64,000 nucleotides of DNA from Diaphorobacter caeni (GCF_015354245.1 NZ_JADKYZ010000002.1:372001-436000), one strand, 5' to 3'. Counted from the first letter of the stretch, positions 41,673-51,458 are shown. The notes: generated by a model from the sequence alone, not told the origin. Translations and numbers: made by a program.

Positions 41673-42503
41673 TCAGAACGCGGGAATCACCGAGCCCTGG
41701 TACTTGGTCTCGATGAACTTGCGCACCGGCTCGGACTGGTAGGCACCCACCAGCGCCCTGGTCCACGGCGCATCCCGGTTTTCGGCGCGCACGGCGATGA
41801 GGTTCACATAGGGATTGCGCTCGCGCTTTTCCACCGCGATGCCGTCGCGCGTCGCGACCAGACCCGCCTGATATGCAAAGCTGTTGACGATGGCGGCGGT
41901 CGCCAGATCGTCAAGCGAGCGCGCAAGCACCACGGATGCGACCTCCACCAGCTCGACCTTCTGGTGCAGCTTCTTCACGTCGGCCAGCGTAGCTGTGCCG
42001 GTGAACGGATCAAAGCCATCGCGCAGATCGAGCACTCCCTGATCGCGCAGCACGACAAGCGCGCGCGTCTGGTTGCTCGGGTCATTGGGAATGCCCACGC
42101 GCGCGCCTGCCGGAAGGTCGGCGAGCTTCTTGTACTTCTTCGAATAGAACGCAATCGGCGAAATGTAGGTATCGCCAGCCGACACCAGCTTGTAGCCGCG
42201 CTGCTGATTCTGGTCGCGCAGGAACGGCACATGCTGGAACGAGTTGGCCTCGAGATCGCCGTTGTTCACGCCCTCGTTGGGACTGACCGAACCGCTGAGC
42301 ACCACCGCCTTCACGGCCAGACCGCGCTCCTTGGCCACCTGCGTGACGACCTCCCAGATTTCTTCGTCCACCCCGCCGCGCACTCCCACGCGGATCACCG
42401 AAGGTGTCGCTGCCTGCGCAGCAGTGGCGCCCCACATGCCGACCGTTGCCGATGCCATCCATGCTGCACCGGATGTGCGGAGAAATTCGCGTTTGTTCAT
42501 CAT
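41673..42503 (-). CDS. metQ: MetQ/NlpA-family periplasmic binding protein
   Basis: A 276-residue solute receptor for the MetNI importer. The N-terminus KREFLRTSGAAWMASATVGMWGATAAQA looks like a Tat-type or Sec signal without a lipobox Cys, so it is probably soluble periplasmic rather than a lipoprotein. The mature part has VVLSGSVSPNEGVNNGDLEANSFQHVPFL (in part) and YFSPIAFYSKKYK-like NlpA features (here YISPIAFYSKKYKKL) and DPSNQTRALVVL. The start is one of two adjacent ATGs (42503 or 42500), with AAAGGCAG upstream. The locus near a sulfonate-type system suggests an organosulfur role. Confidence 0.87.
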   Translation of the reverse strand: MMNKREFLRTSGAAWMASATVGMWGATAAQAATPSVIRVGVRGGVDEEIWEVVTQVAKERGLAVKAVVLSGSVSPNEGVNNGDLEANSFQHVPFLRDQNQQRGYKLVSAGDTYISPIAFYSKKYKKLADLPAGARVGIPNDPSNQTRALVVLRDQGVLDLRDGFDPFTGTATLADVKKLHQKVELVEVASVVLARSLDDLATAAIVNSFAYQAGLVATRDGIAVEKRERNPYVNLIAVRAENRDAPWTRALVGAYQSEPVRKFIETKYQGSVIPAF

Positions 42504-42642
42504 GATGTGTGCTGCCTTTGCGTGCTGAAAATCCGTTGAGATGAACCCAGTATCCATAGCAGGGCACCGGTAGAACAACGAAGCTTTTCAGCTAAGCACA
42601 TGACTTTTGTTGGCGCGTTCGACCCCGATTTCCGCATGCTTT

Positions 42643-43827
42643 TCAATGCACACGACCGCCCTTCACGAAGCGCACGGGCTCCGCATCCAGGCTCCGGATG
42701 ATGCGGGTGAGCTGGTCATCTCCCGCCACTGCTCCCGCTGCTGCTCCCGCAGTTGTCGTCTGATCCGCGAGCGGTGACTTGCACAGCAGATCGTCGTCGC
42801 TCCATGCCGCCGCTCCGCGCGCATTGCGTGCGCGCAGCCAGCCGCTGCGGTCGGTCAGCCACTGGGTTTCGTCCAGCGTCGCATGGCCGTTGATGAGCGC
42901 CACCGCCTCGCGCGCATCCATCACCGAAGTGACCACGCAGTCGACGGAATCCGGCGGTGCGGAAGCGGAAGATCGCGCAGGCAGCCACACGGTCAGCGCA
43001 CGTGGATCAGGCAGCAGCTTCTGTGGATCGGTGGTCGTCAGCAGAACGCGCTGCGCTTGAAAGTCACCAAGCCGCCGCTTGCCCGCGTCATGGCAGCGCA
43101 GTGCCATGTCAGGCAGCCGCACGGGCTGCGACCAGTTGCCGGTCGCGCGCAACAGCTCGCCCGCAGCCAGCGCGCGCAGATAGTGCAGCAGCTCCCAGGT
43201 CTCGCGCAGGCTCAAAGATTCGCCGAAGCCGGTCATCGTCTGCCGACCATCACGACCCTGAACGCCGTGACGCACGGCCCAGAGCAGATCGCCGTCGGCG
43301 CGTCGCCACAGCAGCGGGCTCGCGAAGTTCGGCGGCCAGACAGGCTGCACCGCCGCCAAAGTCCCCTGCCCCTTGCCATCCGCGCCATGGCATTGCACGC
43401 ACTGCGCCGCATAGAGCCGCGCGCCGCTTGCAATCGCGTGATCCGTGAGGGGCTCGGAGGCCGCATGAAAACTCGTGGGATGCGCATGCGTGAACAACAC
43501 GGCTGCAGAGGGCCAGGGCGCAAGCACGAGCGCCAATGCACTCGCACCCCACAACCAAGGCCGCCCCCTGCGCCACCAGATCGCTGCGAACAACAGCAGC
43601 ATCACGCCAGCAAGCACCAGCAGACTGATCGCGAACCGCCGCGCCTCGGCCTGGTCGATCAGCAGATTCTCGCCTGCCAATCTCCAGCCCCAAGGCCACG
43701 CGGCCTGTCCGTCCACATCGCCGACAAGGCCCAGCCCATGCATCGCGCGCAGCAGCGCCCACTGGACGCGATGCATTCCCTCCAGCAGCCATTCGAGCCA
43801 GATGGCGCTGTTCGTCACATCATTCAA
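42643..43827 (-). CDS. Membrane-anchored c-type cytochrome
   Basis: A 394-residue protein. Two hydrophobic segments (about 66-86 and 92-112) lead into a cytochrome c domain with the heme motif C143-V-Q-C146-H147 and a later Met/His-rich part (TMTGFGESLSLRETWELLHYLR), where MTGFG probably gives the axial Met. The remaining 170 residues are unlike known domains to my eye, with an acidic core and LCKSPLA. The start overlaps the ABC ATPase by four bases, so it is co-translated with a sulfonate-type importer, which is unusual. It may take electrons from a periplasmic oxidation of the imported compound. Confidence 0.82.
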   Translation of the reverse strand: MNDVTNSAIWLEWLLEGMHRVQWALLRAMHGLGLVGDVDGQAAWPWGWRLAGENLLIDQAEARRFAISLLVLAGVMLLLFAAIWWRRGRPWLWGASALALVLAPWPSAAVLFTHAHPTSFHAASEPLTDHAIASGARLYAAQCVQCHGADGKGQGTLAAVQPVWPPNFASPLLWRRADGDLLWAVRHGVQGRDGRQTMTGFGESLSLRETWELLHYLRALAAGELLRATGNWSQPVRLPDMALRCHDAGKRRLGDFQAQRVLLTTTDPQKLLPDPRALTVWLPARSSASAPPDSVDCVVTSVMDAREAVALINGHATLDETQWLTDRSGWLRARNARGAAAWSDDDLLCKSPLADQTTTAGAAAGAVAGDDQLTRIIRSLDAEPVRFVKGGRVH

Positions 43828-44636
43828 AGCGTGTCCGGCAAACCCAGATGAGAGAGCGCCTGCTGCCGCAGCTCGACAAAACGCGACTGCGCGCGGTGAC
43901 GCGGATACGGAAGATCGACATGCAGCTCGGCCACCGCACGCGCAGGACGTGGCGAGAAGACGATCACGCGGTTCGCCAGAAACAGCGCCTCCTCCACGTC
44001 ATGCGTGACCAGCAGTACCGAGAAGCCCGCACGTTGCCAGAGCTTGAGCAGCTCGCTTTGCATCGACAATCGCGTGAGCGAATCGAGCTTGCCAAGCGGC
44101 TCATCGAGGATCAGCAATTGCGGGTCGTTCACCAGCGCACGCGCCAGAGCCGCGCGCTGCGCCATGCCGCCCGAGAGTTGATGCGGGTAGCTGTTCGCGA
44201 ACTCCGTCAGCCCCACCAGCTCGAGCGCCTCGTCGATGCGCGCATGCTGGTCCTTGATGACCTTGCGCGCCTGCAGCCCGAGCGCCACGTTGTCGCGCAC
44301 CGTGCGCCACGGGAACAGCGTGGGGTCCTGAAACACCACGATGCGCGAAGGATCGGGCTGGTCGATCTCCTTGCCGTCCTGCGTGATGCGGCCCTGCGTA
44401 GGCTCCTCCAGGCCCGCGACCAGACGCAGCAGCGTGGACTTGCCACAGCCGCTCGGCCCGAGCAGCGCAACGAACTCGCCGGGCTTCACCGCAAGGCTCA
44501 CATCGTCGAGCACCGCCAGCGCGCCCTGCTTCTGCGCAAAGCTGTGACTCACATGCTCAATGTCGATCCCGGCACCGCGCTCCGTCACCGGCGCATCAAT
44601 GACCGCATCACTCACTGCTTGTGCTGAATTCACCAT
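43824..44636 (-). CDS. ABC transporter ATP-binding protein (SsuB/TauB/NrtD type)
   Basis: A 270-residue ATPase. Walker A LGPSGCGKST lies around 58-67, with Q-loop VVFQDPTLFPWR, signature LSGGMAQRAALARAL, Walker B LILDEPLGKLD and H-loop LLVTHDVEEAL. The FPWR-NV block is typical of importers for sulfonates, taurine or nitrate. It overlaps the permease gene by seven bases. Confidence 0.9.
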   Translation of the reverse strand: MVNSAQAVSDAVIDAPVTERGAGIDIEHVSHSFAQKQGALAVLDDVSLAVKPGEFVALLGPSGCGKSTLLRLVAGLEEPTQGRITQDGKEIDQPDPSRIVVFQDPTLFPWRTVRDNVALGLQARKVIKDQHARIDEALELVGLTEFANSYPHQLSGGMAQRAALARALVNDPQLLILDEPLGKLDSLTRLSMQSELLKLWQRAGFSVLLVTHDVEEALFLANRVIVFSPRPARAVAELHVDLPYPRHRAQSRFVELRQQALSHLGLPDTL

Positions 44637-45694
44637 TTCACGGTTCCTTTCTGCCAGACCAGCACACGGTCACGCAGGGCGAACAGCAGCGTGATCAGCC
44701 CGGAGCACAGCACCGCCATCACCAGCAGCGCGCCGTACATGTTGGCGTAGGCCGCCCAGCCCTGGGCCCACTGCAGATACCAGCCAAGGCCCGCCTTCAC
44801 GCCCATCATCTCCGCGGTGATCAGCACCGAGAACGCCGCACCAAGGCCCATGAAAAGGCCGACGAAGACCTGTGGCAGCGCGGCCGGAATGGCGACGCGC
44901 AGCACCAGAAACCAACTCGACGCTCCAAGCGTGCGCGCCACGTCGTAGTAGCTCTTGTTCACGTTGGCGACACCCGACCAGGTCAGCACCGCGACCGGGA
45001 AGAACGTGGCCAGCGCGATCAGAAACACCGCGGCGCTGTAGCTCGACGGCGCGAAGAAGAACGCCAGCGGCAGCAGCGCCGACGCGGGAACCGGTCCCAA
45101 AAAACGCAGCAGCGGATGCACCCAGTAGCCCGCGATGCGCGACCAGCCCACCCACACGCCCGTCACGAAGCCAACCACCGCACCAATGGCGATTCCGTTG
45201 ACCAGCAGACGCAGCGAATGCGCAATCGACAAGCCCAGCCGGCTCGCGTCGTCGATGAACACCTCAAACAGGCTTTGGGGCGGCGCGAAGAACGGCGGCG
45301 GCAGCGTGCCGGTCTTGGCGGTCAGCACCTGCCAGAGCGCAAGCAGCCCTGCACCGGCGATGAGCCACGGACCGGCGGGCCTGAGCTTCTGAAAGAAGCC
45401 ACCAAGCCGCTCGCCCGCCAGCGAGATCGCCAGCAACAGCACCGCGACGGCCGCCGCCGCAATGGCGAACTCCTGCGTGTAGGCCCAGTCGCTGAAACCG
45501 ATCTCCTTGTTGGGCCAGAACGCGGTCAGCGCCGCGAGCCCGAACCACGCGAGCGCGGCCCATGCCCCCTGCTTCCAGAAAGCGAATCGCGCAGCGGTGC
45601 GCACGTCCTTGGTTCTGGTCTGTGCGGATGATGACGGCTTGTGCACCGGCGTCGCTGCGCCCGGTGCGGTGAGAGAAATGGGCAGGCTGCTCAT
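44630..45694 (-). CDS. ABC transporter permease (SsuC/TauC type)
   Basis: A 354-residue permease longer than usual, because of an extra N-terminal unit with two hydrophobic segments (about 44-64 and 76-94) before the standard binding-protein-dependent domain. The EAA-like loop is DVARTLGASSWFLVLRVAIPAALPQVFVG (in part). The last helices (GLGWYLQWAQGWAAYANMYGALLVMAVLCSGLI) fit the SsuC/TauC family. Overlaps its neighbours by four and seven bases. Confidence 0.88.
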   Translation of the reverse strand: MSSLPISLTAPGAATPVHKPSSSAQTRTKDVRTAARFAFWKQGAWAALAWFGLAALTAFWPNKEIGFSDWAYTQEFAIAAAAVAVLLLAISLAGERLGGFFQKLRPAGPWLIAGAGLLALWQVLTAKTGTLPPPFFAPPQSLFEVFIDDASRLGLSIAHSLRLLVNGIAIGAVVGFVTGVWVGWSRIAGYWVHPLLRFLGPVPASALLPLAFFFAPSSYSAAVFLIALATFFPVAVLTWSGVANVNKSYYDVARTLGASSWFLVLRVAIPAALPQVFVGLFMGLGAAFSVLITAEMMGVKAGLGWYLQWAQGWAAYANMYGALLVMAVLCSGLITLLFALRDRVLVWQKGTVKW

Positions 45695-46716
45695 GACAGT
45701 ACATCCAGAGAAACATGGTTGGCAAAGCGCACGGGATCGGTGCTCTTCTTGAGAATCCCGGCAGTACGGAAATCGGCCGCGAAGTCACGCACCTCGTCGC
45801 GCAGATTGCCGCCTGCGGGATGGTGCTTGTAGGTCAGCTCGGCCAGCAGCTTCTGCAGATCGTCGACCTCGAACTTGGGCGTGTACTTGGCGAAGATGCG
45901 CGCCGATTCGTTGGGGTTTTCGGCCACGTATCGCGAGGCCTGAGCCAGTGCGCGCACCACGCCTGCGACGTGCTTTTTGTCCCCGCGCGCAAACTTGCCT
46001 CCCGCGCCCAGCACGCAGCAGATCTTCTCGGCGTACTCGCCCTTGGCGCTGTTCCCAAGCTCGGTGAAAACGCCGGGGTTGCGCTTCTCGATGAGATAGA
46101 GATTCGGGTCACCATCCGCAATCGCGTGCACCTCGCCCTTCTTCACCGCCACATCCAGCAGGTCGGCCGGATAGACGCGCCACTCGACATCCTTCTCCAC
46201 ATCGAGCCCCTTCTTCGCCAGATGAATGCTGTAGAACTGCTTGGCCGGAGCGTTCAGGTCGGCCACGCCGATCACCTTGCCCTTGAGCGTCTTCACGTCC
46301 TGCGTGACGCCCGCCGCATTCACGCCGACCAGCCGCAGGCAGCCACCGTGCACGCTGCCCACCAGCTTCACGTCGAGCCCGGCTTCTAGCGGCTTGACCC
46401 AGCGGTGGATCAGGCCCACTCCGACCTCGGCCTTGCCGGTCGCGAGCGCCTCCAGCAACTGGTCGGCCGCGCCGCCCCAGTTCAGCACCTCGACCTGCAG
46501 GCCGTTCTGTTCAAAGAAGCCGCGTTCCAGAGCGATCGGCACCGGCACCTGGCAGAAGCTCGCCTGGCTCCAGGCAAACGTGATCTTGCGCGGCTGCGAC
46601 AGCACCGGAAGCGGAGCAAACGCCGCTGTGGCGGCGGTGCCGGCGACCGCGGCACTGGCGAGAAACTGACGGCGGCTCAGACCATCGAGCACACCCACTG
46701 GACCCAATTCGTTCAT
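45691..46716 (-). CDS. ABC transporter substrate-binding protein (sulfonate/nitrate/taurine type)
   Basis: A 341-residue periplasmic receptor with a twin-arginine signal (LSRRQFLASAAVAGTAATAAFA, residues about 14-35), so it should be exported folded. The fold is SsuA/TauA-like: FAWSQASFCQVPVPIALERGFF, LNWGGAADQLLEALATGKAEVGVGLIHRW (in part) and the hinge strand VIGVADLNAPAKQFY. Substrate not readable; aliphatic sulfonates are the best guess. It heads the leftward operon and is divergent from the osmC-like gene (221-bp spacer with two palindromes). Confidence 0.87.
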   Translation of the reverse strand: MNELGPVGVLDGLSRRQFLASAAVAGTAATAAFAPLPVLSQPRKITFAWSQASFCQVPVPIALERGFFEQNGLQVEVLNWGGAADQLLEALATGKAEVGVGLIHRWVKPLEAGLDVKLVGSVHGGCLRLVGVNAAGVTQDVKTLKGKVIGVADLNAPAKQFYSIHLAKKGLDVEKDVEWRVYPADLLDVAVKKGEVHAIADGDPNLYLIEKRNPGVFTELGNSAKGEYAEKICCVLGAGGKFARGDKKHVAGVVRALAQASRYVAENPNESARIFAKYTPKFEVDDLQKLLAELTYKHHPAGGNLRDEVRDFAADFRTAGILKKSTDPVRFANHVSLDVLS

Positions 46717-46794
46717 GAGAAAACTCCCTGTTCGTTCGTTGATCGATGGGCTGAACGATAGGCAGGCGAGACGGCTTTTCCAACAAAGAATTCC

Positions 46795-46850
46795 GCGTAT
46801 CGATATGCGCAATCCACGCCGCACGGGAGTCGCCACGCAGTGCATATGCA
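46795..46850. promoter_or_regulatory. Candidate operator palindromes in the divergent sulfur-locus spacer
   Basis: Near-perfect GCGTATCGATATGC (46795-46808) and perfect TGCATATGCA (46841-46850) lie between the divergent transporter and osmC-like genes. They may bind a shared regulator, but no regulator gene is adjacent and the assignment is speculative. Confidence 0.3.
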
Positions 46851-46937
46851 TCTGCAAAAAGCTTCGTAGGCAGCGCTTTCGGGCACGTTCACGATGCGCT
46901 CATCAGCAACTCCAACACACCAACAACGGAGCACCTC

Positions 46938-47501
46938 ATGAGCCTCAACGACTACCTCACACACAAACGCAGCGCCGTGCTGGCGCGCGACGAACGCATC
47001 GCGAAGGGAGCGGAGCAGGCGCACACGCTGCAGGCCCATGTCACCGCCGAGGGACGCAGCGGAGTGCGCCGTCTGCGCATCCGCGAGCACCAGATCATCA
47101 GCGACAGTCCGTACGATTTCGCGGGCTTCAACCTCGGCCCCTCCTCTCCCGAGCTGCAGCTCGGCGTGCTCGGCACCTGCGTCACCCACATCTTCGAGAT
47201 CCAGGCGGCCAAGCTGCAAGTGCCCCTCGAACACCTTGAAGTGAAGGTGCAGGGCCGCATCGATCCGCGCGCCGGTCATCCTGGCCACGAAGCCACACCG
47301 ATCTGGCCGCACGACATCGCCTACGAAGTGCAGGTGGAAACGACGGCCAGCGACGAGCGCCTCGCCGAGCTGTTCGAGGCCGTCGAGCGCAACTGCCCGA
47401 TTCTCAACCTGCTGCGCAATCCGCAGCGGATCGCAGGCCGCGTCGTGCGCACCGCAAGCACCTCGCAGAAGAAATCCGAACCGCAAGCGGTGGCGGCATG
47501 A
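46938..47501 (+). CDS. OsmC family protein
   Basis: A 187-residue OsmC-like protein: VRRLRIREHQIISDSPYDFAGFNLGPSSPELQLGVLGTCVTHI (in part), with the family Cys in the LGTC segment, and DIAYEVQVETTASDERLAEL. OsmC members reduce organic hydroperoxides, but the second, N-terminal Cys of true peroxidases is not obvious in this sequence, so a thiol or sulfur-carrier role in this sulfur locus is possible. Overlaps the next gene by four bases. Confidence 0.85.
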   Translation: MSLNDYLTHKRSAVLARDERIAKGAEQAHTLQAHVTAEGRSGVRRLRIREHQIISDSPYDFAGFNLGPSSPELQLGVLGTCVTHIFEIQAAKLQVPLEHLEVKVQGRIDPRAGHPGHEATPIWPHDIAYEVQVETTASDERLAELFEAVERNCPILNLLRNPQRIAGRVVRTASTSQKKSEPQAVAA

Positions 47502-48859
47502 GCGAGCCCACAGTCCCTCCGTGGCACGCGGACACCATCGTGCTGCACTCCGGCTACAACGGGCACGAGCACCAGCGCAGCGCAGCCGTTCCGATCTACC
47601 AGAGCACTTCGTATCTGTTCGAGAACGCGCAGCAGGGGGCCGACCTCTTCGACCTCGTCGAGGAAGGCCACATCTACGCGCGCACCGGCAACCCCACGCA
47701 GACCGTGCTGGAGGAGCGCATCGCGCAGCTCGAGGGCGGTACGGCCGCGCTGGCCGTGGCGTCCGGCATGGCGTCCATCGACATGGCGATCGCGACGCTG
47801 GCACAGGCGGGCGACCATGTGGTCGTCGCATCGCAGCTCTATGGCGGCACGCAGAACCTCATTGCCCATGTGCTCAAGGCGCGCGGCATCACGAGCACGC
47901 TGGTGCATCGCGGCGAACTCGCGCGGCTCGAGCAGGCGTTCACGGCGCAGACCAAGGCCGTGTTCGTCGAGTCGGTCGCCAACCCTTCCGGCAACATCGC
48001 CGATCTCGCGACCATCGCCGCCAAGGCACATGCGCACGGCATCGCGATCATCGTGGACAACACCAGCGCCACACCGCTGCTGATCCGCCCGTTCGATCAC
48101 GGCGCCGACATCGTCGTGCATTCGGCCACCAAGTACATCGGCGGACATGGCAACGTGATCGGCGGCGTGATCGTCGACGGTGGCCGCTTTGACTGGGCCG
48201 CGCATCCCGAGCGCTATCCGCAGTTCACGACACCCGAGCCCGCGTTCCACCACTTCGTGATCACCGAGAAATTCCCCGAGTTTCCGTTCGTCGCGCGCAC
48301 GCGCACCGTGGTGCTGCGCAACAGCGGCGCATCGCTTGCAGCGCTCTCGTCGTTCCTGCTGCTGCAGGGGCTTGAGACGCTCGCGCTGCGCCTTGATCGC
48401 ATCAGCCGCAACACGCGCGAACTGCTCGACTTTCTGGTGCAGCACCCGCTGGTCTCGCGCGTGAGCCATGTGTCGCAGCCCCACCATCCGGACCACATCC
48501 ACGCACGGCGCTATCTGCGCGGCGGGCATGTGCCGGGGCTGATCTCGTTCGAACTCCATGGCGGGCGCGACGCAGCGCGCCGCTTCTACGACGCGCTCTC
48601 GCTGTTCCAGCGCCTCGTCAACATCGGCGACAGCAAATCACTGGCCGCGATTCCCGCCGAAACCACGCACCACCTACTCACCGACGACGAGCTGCAGCAA
48701 GCTGGCATCGCGCCCGGACTGGTGCGACTTTCAGTGGGCATCGAGCATCCCGAGGACCTGATCGCCGATCTGCGCCAAGCGCTGCTGCATGCCGACGCCC
48801 CGCGCACCGAACCATCGCACTTCACTACCCCAACATTTGCACTGGAGGAACACCCATGA
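47498..48859 (+). CDS. metY: O-acetylhomoserine sulfhydrylase (MetY-type PLP enzyme)
   Basis: A 453-residue Cys/Met-metabolism PLP enzyme. The N-terminal [23 protein letters not shown] segment, the [22 protein letters not shown] block, and the PLP lysine in [14 protein letters not shown] (Lys212) are typical. The long form with an insertion in the last third ([30 protein letters not shown], in part) fits O-acetylhomoserine sulfhydrylases, which fix sulfide into homocysteine, better than cystathionine gamma-synthase. Coupled to the osmC-like gene and, by four bases, to the oxygenase gene. Confidence 0.87.
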   Translation: MSEPTVPPWHADTIVLHSGYNGHEHQRSAAVPIYQSTSYLFENAQQGADLFDLVEEGHIYARTGNPTQTVLEERIAQLEGGTAALAVASGMASIDMAIATLAQAGDHVVVASQLYGGTQNLIAHVLKARGITSTLVHRGELARLEQAFTAQTKAVFVESVANPSGNIADLATIAAKAHAHGIAIIVDNTSATPLLIRPFDHGADIVVHSATKYIGGHGNVIGGVIVDGGRFDWAAHPERYPQFTTPEPAFHHFVITEKFPEFPFVARTRTVVLRNSGASLAALSSFLLLQGLETLALRLDRISRNTRELLDFLVQHPLVSRVSHVSQPHHPDHIHARRYLRGGHVPGLISFELHGGRDAARRFYDALSLFQRLVNIGDSKSLAAIPAETTHHLLTDDELQQAGIAPGLVRLSVGIEHPEDLIADLRQALLHADAPRTEPSHFTTPTFALEEHP

Positions 48860-49965
48860 GCGCAGCCGCATTGGCCCTTGCCCAAGCCCCCGTTGAAGAC
48901 CACGACGCCGCGACCGCGCTGCCGGTCATCGACCTCTCCGAACTCGACGCGCCAGGCGAGCACGCGGCGTTTCACGAACGACTGGCACGCATAGCCCGCG
49001 ACACCGGCTTCTTCTATCTTGAAGGTCACGGCATCGACGTGCAGCGGATCCGCACGCTCGAGCGCCTCACGCGCGAGACCTTCCAACTGACTGCCGACGC
49101 CAAGGACCGCATCGCCATCCGCAACACGCCGCACTTTCGCGGCTACACCGGCGTGGGCGGCGAGATCACGCGGCTCAAGCCCGATCTGCGCGAGCAGCTC
49201 GACTTCGGCGAGGAACTGCCCGCGGTCACCTCGAGCGACCCGGAACATCCCGTCTGGTGGGGGCTGCAGGGGCCGAACCAGTGGCCCGATGAACTGCCCG
49301 AGTTGAAGCCCGCCGTGCTCGACTGGCTTGACGAAACGCGTGTCGTGGCCGAGCGCCTGCTGCGCGCGTTTCTCGTCGCGCTTGGCCAGGCGCCCGATGC
49401 GCTCGACGCGCTGATCGGCGCGCCGCGCAACCATCGGCTCAAGATCATCCACTACCCCGGGCAGCCTCAGGGGCAGTCCGACCAGGGCGTGGGCGCGCAC
49501 AAGGACGGCGGCCTGCTCACGCTGCTGCTGCAGGACGATGTGGGCGGTCTGCAGGTGCTGGGATCGAATGGCTGGATCGACGTGCCGCCGCGAGAGAATG
49601 CCTTCGTCGTCAACATCGGCGAGATGCTGGAGCTCGCGACCAACGGCTATCTGCGCGCCAACGTACACCGTGTGGTCTCGCCTGGCAACGGCGCGGATCG
49701 CTACTCCATCGCCTACTTCTTCTCGCCGAGCCTGCACGCGCAGGACGTGCCGCTGCTCACGCTGCCCGTGGCCCTCGCCGAGCAGGCCACCGGTCCCGAG
49801 AGCGATCCCGACAATCCGCTGTTCCGCCACATCGGCACCAACGCGCTCAAGGGCCGCATCCGTTCGCACCTCGACGTGGCCGAGCGCTTCTATCCCGCGC
49901 AGTTCGCGCTGCTCAAGGCCCAGGCGGTGGCACATGGCAGGCCGCTGCAGGCATCAGCATACTGA
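48856..49965 (+). CDS. Isopenicillin-N-synthase-like 2-oxoglutarate/Fe(II) oxygenase
   Basis: A 369-residue non-heme iron oxygenase. The N-terminal DIOX_N domain (LPVIDLSELDAPGEHAAF, then RDTGFFYLEGHGI) is followed by the catalytic half with iron ligands H215-x-D217 (GAHKDGG) and H271 (ANVHRVV), and Arg282 for the 2-oxoglutarate carboxylate. Substrate unknown. In this locus it might open or desulfurise an imported sulfur compound, with released sulfur recaptured by MetY. It ends four bases from the convergent livF stop. Confidence 0.88.
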   Translation: MSAAALALAQAPVEDHDAATALPVIDLSELDAPGEHAAFHERLARIARDTGFFYLEGHGIDVQRIRTLERLTRETFQLTADAKDRIAIRNTPHFRGYTGVGGEITRLKPDLREQLDFGEELPAVTSSDPEHPVWWGLQGPNQWPDELPELKPAVLDWLDETRVVAERLLRAFLVALGQAPDALDALIGAPRNHRLKIIHYPGQPQGQSDQGVGAHKDGGLLTLLLQDDVGGLQVLGSNGWIDVPPRENAFVVNIGEMLELATNGYLRANVHRVVSPGNGADRYSIAYFFSPSLHAQDVPLLTLPVALAEQATGPESDPDNPLFRHIGTNALKGRIRSHLDVAERFYPAQFALLKAQAVAHGRPLQASAY

Positions 49966-49969
49966 CTGG

Positions 49970-50698
49970 TCAGACTCCGAGCAATTGAGCCAGTCGTTCC
50001 GGCTGCTCGTGCAGTTGCGCGGAGTCCTCTGCAACCACCAGTCGCCCCTTCTCCATGACCACCGCGCGGTCCGTGTGGGCCAGCACCTTGCGGTAGTCGC
50101 GGTCCACGATCAGCGTGGAAATGCCGGTGCCGCGGATCTCGGCGATCACGCGCCAGATGTCGGCAACGACCAGCGGCGCAAGGCCCTCGGTGGCCTCGTC
50201 CAGAATCATCAGGCGCGGGTTGGTCATCAGCGCGCGGCCGATCGAGACCATCTGCTGTTCGCCGCCCGAGAGCTGATTGCCGCCGTTGTTCCAGCGTTCC
50301 TTCAAACGCGGAAAGGTCTCGAGCACGCGCTCGTAGGTCCAGTGCCGCTCGCCGTTCAGACCCGCGCGCGCGCTCATCAGCAGGTTTTCCTTCACCGTGA
50401 GATTCGGGAACACGCCGCGCCCCTCGGGCACATAGCCGATGCCCAGCCGCGCCATCTTCTCGGGCGGCGCGCCGGTCACCGGTTTTCCGTCGCAATGCAC
50501 GCTGCCGCTGCGCGCGCGCACATAGCCCATGAGCGTGCGGATCAGCGTCGTCTTGCCCATGCCGTTGCGCCCGAGCAGACCCACAGCCTTGCCACGCGGA
50601 ATGTCGAGGCTCACGCCATGCAGGATGTGGCTGTCGCCGTAGTAGGTATGCAGGTCCTCGATGCGGAACATGCCGCTGTCCGCGCTTGCCTCAGCCAT
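49970..50698 (-). CDS. livF: LivF-type branched-chain/aromatic acid ABC ATPase
   Basis: A 242-residue ATPase of the LivF family: Walker A LGRNGMGKTT, signature QLSGGEQQMVSIGRAL, and Walker B LMILDEATEGLAP. It ends the leftward operon badA-livK-livH-livM-livG-livF and overlaps livG by eight bases. In box gene clusters a Liv-type importer of this kind takes up benzoate or related aromatic acids. Confidence 0.9.
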   Translation of the reverse strand: MAEASADSGMFRIEDLHTYYGDSHILHGVSLDIPRGKAVGLLGRNGMGKTTLIRTLMGYVRARSGSVHCDGKPVTGAPPEKMARLGIGYVPEGRGVFPNLTVKENLLMSARAGLNGERHWTYERVLETFPRLKERWNNGGNQLSGGEQQMVSIGRALMTNPRLMILDEATEGLAPLVVADIWRVIAEIRGTGISTLIVDRDYRKVLAHTDRAVVMEKGRLVVAEDSAQLHEQPERLAQLLGV

Positions 50699-51458
50699 GT
50701 TGCTCTTCCCCTAGATAGGCGGTGCGCACGACGGGATCGACGCGGATCGCATCGGGCGTGCCGCTCGCGACCACGCTGCCGTTGACCATCACCGTGATGC
50801 GGTCAGCGATGCGGAACACGGCATCCATGTCGTGCTCGACCAGCAGCACGGCGTGGTGTGCCTTGAGCTCGCCCAGCAGCGCCAGCATGCGCTCGGTTTC
50901 TTCCGCGCCCATGCCCGCAAGCGGCTCGTCGAGCAGCAGCACCTCGGGCTCGGTGGACAGGCACATCGCCACTTCGAGCTGCCGCTTGGCGCCGTGGCTC
51001 AGGCGGCCCGCCTGCACATGACGCCAATGCAGGAGTCCGGCGCGCGCCAGCGCGGCCTCTGCACGCTCGTTGCTCAGCGCGCAGCCGCTTGCGGACTGCC
51101 AGATGTGCCACGGCCTCGGGTGGGCCTGCGCCTGCGCGGTGAGGCGGCAGTTCTCCAGCACGCTGAACTCCGGGAAGATCGTGGTGCGCTGGTAGCTGCG
51201 GCCGATGCCGGCGCGTGCGCGCTGCGGCTGGGACATCTGGGTGATGTCACGGCCGTCAAGCGTGATCGTGCCCCCGCTCGCGGCAATCTCGCCCGACAGC
51301 ATGTTGATCAGCGTGGACTTGCCCGCGCCGTTGGTGCCGATGACCGCATGCACCTCACCGGGATGCAGGTCGAGATTCACTTCGTTGACGGCGATGAGTC
51401 CGCCGAACCTGCGCGTGAGGTGGCGCACCGCGAGCTTGGGCATGGATGCGTCGCTCAT
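50691..51458 (-). CDS. livG: LivG-type ABC ATPase
   Basis: A 255-residue ATPase: Walker A IGTNGAGKST and Walker B VLLLDEPLAGMGAEE, the LivG pattern. The signature reads LSHGAKRQLEVAMCL rather than LSGG. The ATG at 51458 overlaps livM by four bases; a longer open frame upstream is a shadow of livM. Works with LivF, LivH and LivM. Confidence 0.9.
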   Translation of the reverse strand: MSDASMPKLAVRHLTRRFGGLIAVNEVNLDLHPGEVHAVIGTNGAGKSTLINMLSGEIAASGGTITLDGRDITQMSQPQRARAGIGRSYQRTTIFPEFSVLENCRLTAQAQAHPRPWHIWQSASGCALSNERAEAALARAGLLHWRHVQAGRLSHGAKRQLEVAMCLSTEPEVLLLDEPLAGMGAEETERMLALLGELKAHHAVLLVEHDMDAVFRIADRITVMVNGSVVASGTPDAIRVDPVVRTAYLGEEQHG

